DNA from: a virus
IMG/VR virus record: IMGVR_UViG_3300017748_000035
Span: 1 to 35,413 of that record
Direction: 5' to 3' (one strand)
Length of the DNA: 35,413 nucleotides
Shown here in pieces: positions 14,369-22,200 of the stretch; the stretch's first letter is position 1, and the number at the start of each line of letters is the position of its first letter. The notes under the pieces are model-generated. The model was given only the letters and a program-made list of their open reading frames with translations. It had not been told where the DNA came from and made no database searches. A program made the translations under genes and the position numbers.

Positions 14369-14784
14369 GAACTGGTATAACTGCTTCAACTTTCGACCTG
14401 CTTCATGCTGGTCATGTACAAATGTTAAGGGATGCCAAATCTCAATGCGATTATTTAATAGCATGTTTACAGATAGATCCTAGTATAGATAGAAAAGATA
14501 AAAATGCTCCAATACAAACTGTCGTTGAAAGATACACACAATTAAAAGCAGTAAAATATGTTGATGAGATTATACCATATTCAAGCGAAAAAGATTTAGA
14601 AGATATCTTAGAATTATATGAGATTGATGTTAGAATACTAGGCGAGGAATATAGAGAAAAAGATTTTACTGGTAAGGATATATGTAAGAGAAGAGATATA
14701 GAATTATATTTTAATAAGAGGGAACATAGGTTTTCCTCCACAGATTTGAGAGAAAGGGTGAGTGAGCAATGGTCTGGAAAGTAG
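14365..14784 (+). CDS. TagD-like cytidylyltransferase (HIGH nucleotidyltransferase)
   Basis: This 139-residue protein contains TASTFDLLHAGHVQML (HxGH signature near the N-terminus), ERYTQLKAVKYVDEIIPY, and HRFSSTDLRERV (the RxSSTxxR second signature), the layout of glycerol-3-phosphate cytidylyltransferases and related sugar-phosphate nucleotidyltransferases. It would activate a phosphorylated small molecule with CTP or ATP. In this operon it may supply the nucleotide-linked donor for the glycosyltransferase (inference; alternatively it modifies a virion or host glycan). It is coupled upstream by ATGA and overlaps the cupin by 16 nt. Confidence 0.85.
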   Translation: MRTGITASTFDLLHAGHVQMLRDAKSQCDYLIACLQIDPSIDRKDKNAPIQTVVERYTQLKAVKYVDEIIPYSSEKDLEDILELYEIDVRILGEEYREKDFTGKDICKRRDIELYFNKREHRFSSTDLRERVSEQWSGK

Positions 14785-15083
14785 CAAAGAAAGACGAAAG
14801 ATATACTGTATTAGATTATGAAGGATTGAATGTTCTCGTACCTTCTCTCACAATTTTACAACCTGGATGTGAAACTAATGGTCATGTACACAGTGACCCA
14901 CAACAGGAAGAAGTTTATGTATTTACAACTGGCACTGGACTCATGGAAGTTGAAGATGAAACGATCTCTGTAAAAGCTGGAGACATCATCCCAGTGCCAG
15001 CCAATAAATTTCATAAAGTCTATAATAATGATGTAGTGCCATTACACTTTGCTGCTGTATTCAATGGTGCTAGATATGAGTAA
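14769..15083 (+). CDS. single-domain cupin
   Basis: This 104-residue protein shows both cupin motifs: GHVHSDPQQEEVYVFTTGTG (HxH...E metal ligands) and GDIIPVPANKFHKVYN (PxN...H). Small cupins include sugar isomerases, epimerase-like enzymes and metal-dependent binding proteins. The reaction cannot be read from sequence. Being translationally interlocked (16-nt overlap) with the cytidylyltransferase, it probably acts on the same sugar or polyol pathway. It ends the interlocked set. Confidence 0.85.
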   Translation: MVWKVAKKDERYTVLDYEGLNVLVPSLTILQPGCETNGHVHSDPQQEEVYVFTTGTGLMEVEDETISVKAGDIIPVPANKFHKVYNNDVVPLHFAAVFNGARYE

Positions 15084-15118
15084 ACCCAACCTTTTCCCAA
15101 TATCACTAAATAGTTGAT

Positions 15119-15667
15119 ATGGCAAAGTGGTATAGAGATAAAGCAATAATCAATGTCAGAGGTGGAGATGCCGAGACTAGAAAACTTGTTCGCTCTATCG
15201 CCCACTGGGTTTCTCGAAAAACTATGGATGTTCGACTCCGAACATCTGTCACTGTAAATATCGTAATACAAAAAAACTTATATCTTAAGGAAAAAGTCCA
15301 AGGATTATCTTGGATTGACGATGAAGCATATCGTCCTAAGAAATTTAAGATACAGGTTGAAAAGGAATCTAGACTAAGACCTTTGCTAGAAACTATTGCC
15401 CATGAAATGATACATGTTAAGCAATGGGCATCTGGTGAAATGTATGAATATTCTGATGGCTTTAGGACTCGTTATAGAAAGCAAGGGTTTAACACTAAAA
15501 AGTTAGATTATTGGGATGCTCCTTGGGAAGTAGAAGCACATGGTAAAGAGGTTGGTCTATTCGTAAGATGGGCAGAAGAAGAAGGATATAACAAACTTCC
15601 TTGGGCACAAATTGACTTCCTAAAACCTGAGTATGCCAAGAAAATTAAAAATCAAATAAAATCGTAA
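15119..15667 (+). CDS. zincin-like metalloprotein (HExxH), possible SprT-type protease
   Basis: This 182-residue protein has IAHEMIHVKQW (HExxH with two His and catalytic Glu) and, downstream, WEVEAHGKE, which could provide the third zinc ligand (Glu). The N-terminal part is a basic, strand-rich region (VRSIAHWVSRKTMDVRLRTSVTV). SprT/Spartan-like zincins cut DNA-bound proteins; this is a possible but unproved assignment. No ribosome site precedes ATG 15119; the sequence ACTAAATA (15105-15112) 6 nt upstream resembles a T4-type late promoter box, so this gene may also be leaderless or late. Confidence 0.7.
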   Translation: MAKWYRDKAIINVRGGDAETRKLVRSIAHWVSRKTMDVRLRTSVTVNIVIQKNLYLKEKVQGLSWIDDEAYRPKKFKIQVEKESRLRPLLETIAHEMIHVKQWASGEMYEYSDGFRTRYRKQGFNTKKLDYWDAPWEVEAHGKEVGLFVRWAEEEGYNKLPWAQIDFLKPEYAKKIKNQIKS

Positions 15668-15674
15668 AAAGTCC

Positions 15675-15707
15675 TTTACTTTTGTTCAAATTTAAGTAGA
15701 ATAAATA
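15675..15707 (+). promoter_or_regulatory. promoter P5 with overlapping late-type box
   Basis: TTTACT (15675-15680), 16-bp spacer, TAGAAT (15697-15702). The expected +1 is about 15709, 4 nt before ATG 15713. The -10 runs into AATAAATA (15700-15707), similar to the T4-type late box TATAAATA, so early and late signals may share the same start. Confidence 0.6.
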
Positions 15708-15712
15708 GTGTT

Positions 15713-16918
15713 ATGTCTAAATTTGAAAACGACCTAGATCTTGTAAAAGCCAAACAGAATGCAGTGAGAGCAAAAGCTACACTGGAAAAACGATTTGCTT
15801 CAGATCCTAAAATACAACAAATACTTGATAAAATAACACCCAATAAACAAGTTATGTGTTATATCTTTTCTAAGAGTATAGCATTTCGTATGGGTCGTGG
15901 TAGTATAAAATCTATCGCAGGATTTCCTGCTGGACTTAAAAATAGTTTTACAGGTATTAATACTGCCAAATCAACTTTCAATCCTTTAAAGATACCAGCA
16001 GAAACTAAAAGCTATTCTAAATCAGATACTGTTTTATTACTTGCTTTACATTATTTAATTAATTTTTCTGATAGAGTAAAAAGCGAAACTGATAAAACCG
16101 AAGCAGTTGAAAGTGAGCAAGTTATGACAGTACAAGCTGACTTAAAAAAATTAATTAGAGAATATGGTATAGTGAGATTACAAGTAGGAAAAGAAACTTT
16201 TGATGTAGATAATTTTAAACAAGTTCCTGGAAGACCGAAAGCAGATATGGTGTTCGAATATAAAGGCAGACCAAATATTTTTGTATCACATAAAAAAGGA
16301 ACTAAACCTGCTGCCTTCCAACAGTATGGTGGTTTTGCTGTTGACCTCCAAGTGAAAGATTTACAATCAGCTAGAGCATATCCAGAAATAGAACAGTTTT
16401 TAAAAGATATAAACGAAACTATGAAAGCTATGGGTGTGAAAAAAGATTCGGCTGGTCGTTATGATTTAAATGATTTACAAAGAGGAAGTAATATGGCTCG
16501 TCTTATTCATGATGAAGATGTTGCTAATACTGTTAAGTTTGGTAAAGATTTTAAAACTAAAAAAATGGGTCTAGACAATTGTTCTATACTTATAGATGGT
16601 GACATCGTATTTAAACCAATGACTGGAAATATATTTGAATTATGTGGAAGTTTTCATACAGATATAAATCCTGAATTACAAAAAAAGAAAAAAAGATTTA
16701 TATCAGATAAAAATGATGTGTACTCTCCTGCTATGTTTATTTTAAAGTCAGAACAGCAAGGTCTAAATCAAGCAGGGTTGGCTAATGCTAGAGCAGTTAT
16801 TTGGCCAAATAACCAGATTATTCAAGGATATACAGCACAGTTTGAAAGGATGTTTAGAGGAGTAAAAACTAAGAACAGCAATACCATAGAAGGATTGAAG
16901 AAAGAATTTAAAAAATAG
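15713..16918 (+). CDS. hypothetical protein, possibly PD-(D/E)xK-like nuclease fold
   Basis: This 401-residue protein has a central segment GRPKADMVFEYKGRPNIFVSHKKG...FQQYGGF that resembles a restriction-endonuclease-like core (an acidic residue, two strands, then xxK), but the usual D/E-x-K is S-H-K, so catalysis is uncertain. The N-terminus is a charged helix. The C-terminal half contains LDNCSILIDGDIVF and MFILKSEQQGLNQAGL. There is no signal peptide or membrane segment. Its stop lies in the terminator hairpin at 16911, making it a single-gene unit with its own promoter. I do not recognise a named family. Confidence 0.7.
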   Translation: MSKFENDLDLVKAKQNAVRAKATLEKRFASDPKIQQILDKITPNKQVMCYIFSKSIAFRMGRGSIKSIAGFPAGLKNSFTGINTAKSTFNPLKIPAETKSYSKSDTVLLLALHYLINFSDRVKSETDKTEAVESEQVMTVQADLKKLIREYGIVRLQVGKETFDVDNFKQVPGRPKADMVFEYKGRPNIFVSHKKGTKPAAFQQYGGFAVDLQVKDLQSARAYPEIEQFLKDINETMKAMGVKKDSAGRYDLNDLQRGSNMARLIHDEDVANTVKFGKDFKTKKMGLDNCSILIDGDIVFKPMTGNIFELCGSFHTDINPELQKKKKRFISDKNDVYSPAMFILKSEQQGLNQAGLANARAVIWPNNQIIQGYTAQFERMFRGVKTKNSNTIEGLKKEFKK

Positions 16919-16937
16919 GTTATAAGTACCTGTTTTT
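16911..16937 (+). terminator. Rho-independent terminator
   Basis: The stem 16911-16920 (AAAAATAGGT) pairs with 16928-16937 (ACCTGTTTTT) around a 7-nt loop, with one G-U pair, and ends in a T run. The stop codon of the upstream gene (16916-16918) is inside the 5' arm. The A/T flanks could make it work on both strands. Confidence 0.7.
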
Positions 16938-16985
16938 ATATAATAAAATAGTCTAAAAAAAAGACGATTCGGTCGACGATTTTAC

Positions 16986-17014
16986 TTGACATTTGTCTAA
17001 AAATGGAGTAGAAT
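16986..17014 (+). promoter_or_regulatory. sigma70 consensus-like promoter P6
   Basis: TTGACA (16986-16991), 17-bp spacer, TAGAAT (17009-17014). The expected +1 is about 17021. Unlike the others it has a ~25-nt leader with AAAAGAGG before ATG 17046. Upstream, GTC-A8-GAC and a GGTCGACGAT stretch (about 16950-16980) could be an operator, but nothing proves it. Confidence 0.75.
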
Positions 17015-17045
17015 TACTGTATAAATTGATAAAAAAGAGGTAAAT

Positions 17046-17435
17046 ATGACTATGACAATTTTAAAAATGACTGAGGAAAAAGGTTCTTATCAAAGAACTG
17101 TACATTCTCTTGAGAACCAATTAGTTGGTGTTGATGAAATCAGAATCGCTGGTAGAGATTATACAAGGCAATCTGACTTTTTTGATAACCAGTGGTCGAC
17201 TACTTCAAACTCTGTAGAGTTTGCTAAGAATAGTGGTGGTTTCTATGTTGATGATGAGAGTATCGTTAGATGGCATTCAAATAACCAAGAGCCATTCGGT
17301 GATATGCTTCTTGACTTACATGAAGCTGGTCATATTACTTTAGACCAAGTTGACAGAACTTGTATGTCTAAAGAAATTAAAACTGAACAGTTCTGGAAAG
17401 AACAGTTCGAAAATATTAATATGGAGGATAAATAA
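17046..17435 (+). CDS. hypothetical protein
   Basis: This 129-residue acidic soluble protein has a clear ribosome site (AAGAGG) and a strong promoter. Its central segment (RDYTRQSDFFDNQWSTTSNSVEF) is polar; FGDMLLDLHEAGHITLDQVDRTC is helical. I do not recognise a family. It heads an overlapping trio (TAATG at 17433-17437) of small proteins, consistent with early host-takeover functions, but that is only the usual fate of such genes in T4-like phages. Confidence 0.75.
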   Translation: MTMTILKMTEEKGSYQRTVHSLENQLVGVDEIRIAGRDYTRQSDFFDNQWSTTSNSVEFAKNSGGFYVDDESIVRWHSNNQEPFGDMLLDLHEAGHITLDQVDRTCMSKEIKTEQFWKEQFENINMEDK

Positions 17436-17617
17436 TGTCACACTGGAGTACCGATGCAATTATCGATAAAATTAATGATGAGATCGATGGTATGTCTGCT
17501 CATGAGAAACACATATACCTTTTCAAGAATAAGCTACAAACTGCTTATAGAGAAGATTGGAATGATGTGATTGCTCAGGACATGTTCGATAAAAAAATGG
17601 AAGAGAGTCCTTACTAA
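17435..17617 (+). CDS. small hypothetical protein
   Basis: This 60-residue, charged, mostly helical protein (STDAIIDKINDEIDGMSAHE) is joined to both neighbours by TAATG overlaps. It has no recognisable motif, signal peptide or membrane helix. It is probably expressed by translational coupling from 17046. Confidence 0.7.
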   Translation: MSHWSTDAIIDKINDEIDGMSAHEKHIYLFKNKLQTAYREDWNDVIAQDMFDKKMEESPY

Positions 17618-17958
17618 TGGCACAAGTACACGAAATGTTATACATGAAAATGGATAATGGTGATTATATCTATGGTACTAATTTAGATATTGGTAAATAC
17701 TCAGTAAAGTTTGACCCACCACTTGAATGTAAATATGAGTTTGACCATGTACCACCTATGAAACTAGAAGGACAAGGTGGCTACTCGGAAGGATCTAAAG
17801 CATTCAAGTATGTTGGTACTGACCACGATCCTATGACAGTTTCTCATCCACCTAGCCAAGAGATGATGAGAGTGACTGCTCGAGGTGATAAAGAATTCTA
17901 TAAAACTAATGGCTGGGATTATGAAACAGGGGAGTTAATATACAACGAAAAATGGTAA
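17617..17958 (+). CDS. hypothetical protein
   Basis: This 113-residue protein has a beta-rich N-terminus (VHEMLYMKMDNGDYIYGTNLD), a His/Pro-rich middle (HDPMTVSHPPS) and a Trp-rich C-terminus (GWDYETGELIYNEKW). I do not recognise it. TAATG couples it to the upstream gene, and its stop overlaps the next start by 7 nt. Confidence 0.7.
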   Translation: MAQVHEMLYMKMDNGDYIYGTNLDIGKYSVKFDPPLECKYEFDHVPPMKLEGQGGYSEGSKAFKYVGTDHDPMTVSHPPSQEMMRVTARGDKEFYKTNGWDYETGELIYNEKW

Positions 17959-19199
17959 AATCATTTAAGACATTAATTACTGAGCAAAAAAATGTTCATA
18001 TGGAACATATTGAAGACATCCTCTTTGACGAGGGTGTCGCTGGTGCTAGACGAGCAATTAATTTCATGCAAGGTATGCGTGATATGTTGGCTGGTAAATC
18101 ATCAAACAAAGTAAATGCTACAGTAAAATGGGATGGTGCACCAGCAATCTTTGCTGGTACAGATCCTAGAAATGGAAAAAAGTTTGTTGCTAAAAAAGGT
18201 ATCTTCAATAAAGATCCTAAAGTTTATTATACACCTGCCGATGTTAAGAAAGATACATCTGGGGACTTACAAGCAAAGCTATTAATTTGCTTGAAATATT
18301 TACCCAAGATTCTACCAGATCGTGGTATCTTTCAAGGAGACTTAATGTGGGCAGGTCGTAATGACTTAAAATTAAAAGATATAGATGGTCAGTCTATGGT
18401 GACTTTTCAACCTAATACTATCGTCTATGCTGTTCCTGCTATATCAGGATTATCAAATGTTATTCGTCGTGCTCATATGGGTATCGTCTGGCATACTGAA
18501 TATACTGGAAATACATTCGATACTCTTAGAGCATCGTTTGGTAAAAACATTGCTAAGAAAATGAAACAACCTGGAATACTAGGTGGCGATGTTTGGTTTG
18601 ATGATGCTACTTATAAAGATGTATCAGGTCAAGCATCTATGACTGCTAAAGAAACAGCTGAGTTTACTAAGCAACTATCTGCTATCGGTACTCAGTTTAG
18701 AAAAGTAAATGCTAATATATTGAACAGTATTAATGCTAATAAAGATTTGCTTATCAATATCAAGGCATTTAACAATACTAAGATAAAAGCAGGGAAAAGG
18801 ATTACCAACCCAAGCCAGCATGTGACGCAAATGTTTCATTATATTGCTAACAAGTATAAGAAAGAAATAGATAGCAAGAAAACTGAAGCTGGTAAGAATA
18901 CTTGGAAAGCTAAAAAGAATGATGTACTGTCATTTTTTATAAATGACAAACAAAAAATCGTTGAGATATTTAAGCTGATGAATATGATGGTGGATGCAAA
19001 GCAAACACTAATCAATAAAATGAACCAAATTGGATCTATGAAAACTTTTGTAAGGACTCGCAATGGGTTTAAAGTGACAGGAGTTGAGGGTTATGTGGCT
19101 ATTGACAAGATGTCAGGGAAAGCTGTAAAACTGGTAGATAGACTTGAGTTCTCTCGCCTGAATTTTTCTCCTGAAATATTGAAAGGTTGGAATAAATAA
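17952..19199 (+). CDS. DUF6267-like protein with ligase/nucleotidyltransferase motifs and capsid-targeting-like N-terminus
   Basis: This 415-residue protein resembles a family widespread in T4-like marine phages (which I recall as DUF6267). Sequence motifs match the covalent nucleotidyltransferase fold of DNA/RNA ligases: motif I VKWDGAPA (K59 as candidate AMP-accepting lysine, KxDG), IFQGDLMW (D130, motif III-like), VEGYVAI (E379, motif IV-like), and GKAVKLVD (K393, motif V-like). The N-terminus KSFKTLITE resembles the T4 internal-protein capsid-targeting sequence, with an I-T-E cleavage-type site. This suggests a ligase-like enzyme packaged in the head, though activity is unproved. It overlaps the upstream gene by 7 nt. 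Confidence 0.75.
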   Translation: MVKSFKTLITEQKNVHMEHIEDILFDEGVAGARRAINFMQGMRDMLAGKSSNKVNATVKWDGAPAIFAGTDPRNGKKFVAKKGIFNKDPKVYYTPADVKKDTSGDLQAKLLICLKYLPKILPDRGIFQGDLMWAGRNDLKLKDIDGQSMVTFQPNTIVYAVPAISGLSNVIRRAHMGIVWHTEYTGNTFDTLRASFGKNIAKKMKQPGILGGDVWFDDATYKDVSGQASMTAKETAEFTKQLSAIGTQFRKVNANILNSINANKDLLINIKAFNNTKIKAGKRITNPSQHVTQMFHYIANKYKKEIDSKKTEAGKNTWKAKKNDVLSFFINDKQKIVEIFKLMNMMVDAKQTLINKMNQIGSMKTFVRTRNGFKVTGVEGYVAIDKMSGKAVKLVDRLEFSRLNFSPEILKGWNK

Positions 19200-19217
19200 A
19201 TACCTAAATATAGGTAT
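19191..19217 (+). promoter_or_regulatory. candidate late promoter box and small hairpin before the polyprotein gene
   Basis: AATAAATA (19191-19198) resembles the T4-type late -10 box TATAAATA and overlaps the upstream stop. It is followed by an inverted repeat ATACCT (19200-19205) / AGGTAT (19212-19217). The hairpin is weak with only a short T stretch, so terminator, operator or leader structure are all possible. Confidence 0.35.
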
Positions 19218-19239
19218 ATTTAATCGATGGGACAAATAA

Positions 19240-22200
19240 ATGAAAGACTTTAAAACACTTCTTAATGAAGTGCCTGCTAAAAAAATGGTCATAGGGTTTG
19301 GAAGATTTAATCCTCCAACCACTGGTCACGAATTACTTATCAATAAGGTGACCCAGTATGCTCGTTCAAAAGGCAGTCCCTCCAAAATATATGTCACAGC
19401 TACTGAAGACAAAAAGAAAAACCCACTAAAACAAGAACGCAAAATCTATTACATGAAAAGGATGTTCGGTGTGAACGCTCCTTTCGTGCCAACGAAGTCG
19501 CCTAATCAAAGAACAATTATAGAAGTAGCAAAGTATCTCAATACAAAAGAAAAGATTACTGAACTAACACTTATTGCTGGTAGTGATAGGATTGCTGAAT
19601 ACAAGAGATTACTCAACCAATATAATGGTAAAGATTACAACTTTGATAAGATAACTGTATTATCTTCTGGTCGTAGAGACCCTGACTCAGATATGGCTGA
19701 GGGAATGTCAGCTACTAAAATGAGAACTGCTGCCAGTTCTGGTAAATTTACTGACTTCAAACGAGGTATCCCTCGTAGAATGACTATGGCTGATAGTAAA
19801 AGATTATTTAACGAAGTACGCAAAGGCATGGGTCTGCCACCAATTAGAGAAGAAGTAATTCTACCAACATCTCAACTAAGAGAAGATTATGTAGCGAAGA
19901 AGATATTTAATGTCGGAGCAGTAGTTGAAGACGCTGATGGTGTATATGAAGTTATGGATCGTGGGGCAAATTATATTAGTGTATCTGACGAAGATGGCAA
20001 TGTATCCAAAAAATGGCTACACGAAGTTCGTCAGATCGCCGAAACTAATACTGTAAATGACTATCATTATAATGATGAATTGGTATTTAAAGGGTTTACT
20101 ACAGAACACTTCCATAATTACTACGAAATAAAAGATAAGTTTCTAGATTTATTTGAAAGTGATAAAGATCCTGTTGCTGTGCTTACATGCTTAAAACTTG
20201 TCGACCAGTCATTAAAGATATTAGAGGAAGCTAAGTCTAGAGGATACGCACTAATGGAAGAAGTTGGTGCTGATTCTATCATAAAAATGAAATTGTCAGA
20301 CTCCCTAAATAATATAGGAGAGTTAGAAAGACATGACTACTTAGACCAAATAAATGCCGACTTGGCTGACTTACTCTCTAAGGAACCAAATATGAGAAAA
20401 GATTTAGAAGAACAAAAGAACTTAAAAATTGACCCACAGAATAAATTTAGATTTACTTCTGCTGATAGGATTAAGGTCGCTAGAATTATTGCTGGTTCAA
20501 TGGGTGTTGATAACCCTGAGAAAATGTCAAACCCAACTCAACTTATAAACTTTGGTCTTAGAAAACTAAGAACAAAAAGAGTCACTCCTGAGTTTGCTGA
20601 AATCGTAAAGAAAATGCTACAGACTGCTAAAACTGCAGGAATAGATTACGATCGTCAATATTTACCAGCTATTATGAGACAAGGGAAGTTCGCAGTAGAA
20701 AACAAATCATTTAAAGATTTTATGAGCGAAGTATCTGGCTCAGGTGTAGATCCTATCGTATTACAACTTAGAAAAAATATTAATCTAAAAGGTAATTATA
20801 CATTCGAATTTAATGATGGCTCAAAAGGTAAAATGTCTCCTGGAGCATCTGAAGGAATCTTAAACAAATACGATTCGCTAAGAAGACCTGCTCAAAAATT
20901 AAATGTGTCAAGAGGTATGGGTAAATCCATGAAATCTCTAAAAGATACATTATCAAACTGGGATTCTGTTGCTAATAAAGAAGATCCTAAAGCTAAGAAG
21001 TCTGGTAGAGATGAACCACTTCGTGGTGTAAAGAATCCTATGGATGAAGCTGACCAATATTATAAAGGTGTATCTTCTAAAGATAAAAAAGCAAGGAAGG
21101 CAGAGTTTGAAAAAGATTCTAAAAAAGATGATAGCGATCCTACCAAGTACGATCCTGCTGCTGGAGATCTAGATAAAAAAGGCGATTTTAAGAAAACAAA
21201 AAAATCTAAACATACACTTAAATACCATAAAAAGTATGGCGACCCAGAAGAACAAAACGAAGCATGGTTAAAAACTATTGAAGATTTAACAGCTTTCTGG
21301 GATGAAGATGTAAAAGCCACAAAAGAAAGAATTAAAAAAGAAAAAGAAGCAGATAAAATGAAGCATGATAAAATGATGGATCGTGCTAGAACTCAAGATG
21401 CTCAGAAGAAAAACAGGGAAACAAAACCTGGAATGAAGAAAGAAGAGTCTGAAGGCAAAGATGGTATCATGGGTGTAGGTAAAAATGTCACTCGTAAAGT
21501 TAGGCAAGGTCTAAGAGCAGAACTTATGATGCGTATGGCTATGACTAAAAAGAAAATGGCGAAAGCTGATAAAGGGTCAAAAGAGTTTGATGAACTTTAT
21601 GCTGAATATAAAAAGTGTAAAGATAGAATGAAAAATCTTCCTGGAGTAGAGGGTGCTAATGAGCAGAAAATATGGGAAGTAAAACGACCAAGTGTAGATG
21701 AAGTAGATCCTTCTAGTAATTTTAATATTGCTAAGTCTATTATGTCTTACCAAGATTACAAAAAGATGTTAAAACTAGCTGGTGGTATTGAAAAGAGAAA
21801 AGTAGATGGCACTATGGAAGTTGACAGTAAAGCTACTCGCGATGAAAAGATAATGAAACAAGTTATCGATGAAGATTGGTTAGAAGAAAACACAGCTGTA
21901 GCAAAGAAAGCTAAGAAGTCTGGTATTCCTAAAGGTATATTAATGCAGGTTTACAAAAGAGGAATGGCTGCATATGGTACAGGGCATCGTCCAGGAGCAT
22001 CTCAACAACAATGGGCACTCGCTCGTGTAAATAGTTTCATTGGTAAAGGTAAAGGAACTTGGGGCAAAGCTGATAAAGATCTTGCAGATAAAGCAAGGTC
22101 AGCAATGAGTGATGAAGTAGAGCCAAATAAGAAAAAGAAAAAAGGCGATGTTGAATTAAAAGAACAAAAAAAGAACTGTGGGTGTGGCAAAGACCCATGT

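Noticed and set aside
19200-19217. Rho-independent terminator between 19199 and 19240
   Set aside because: The stem is only 6 A/T-rich base pairs with a weak T stretch; kept only as a possible leader structure or operator.
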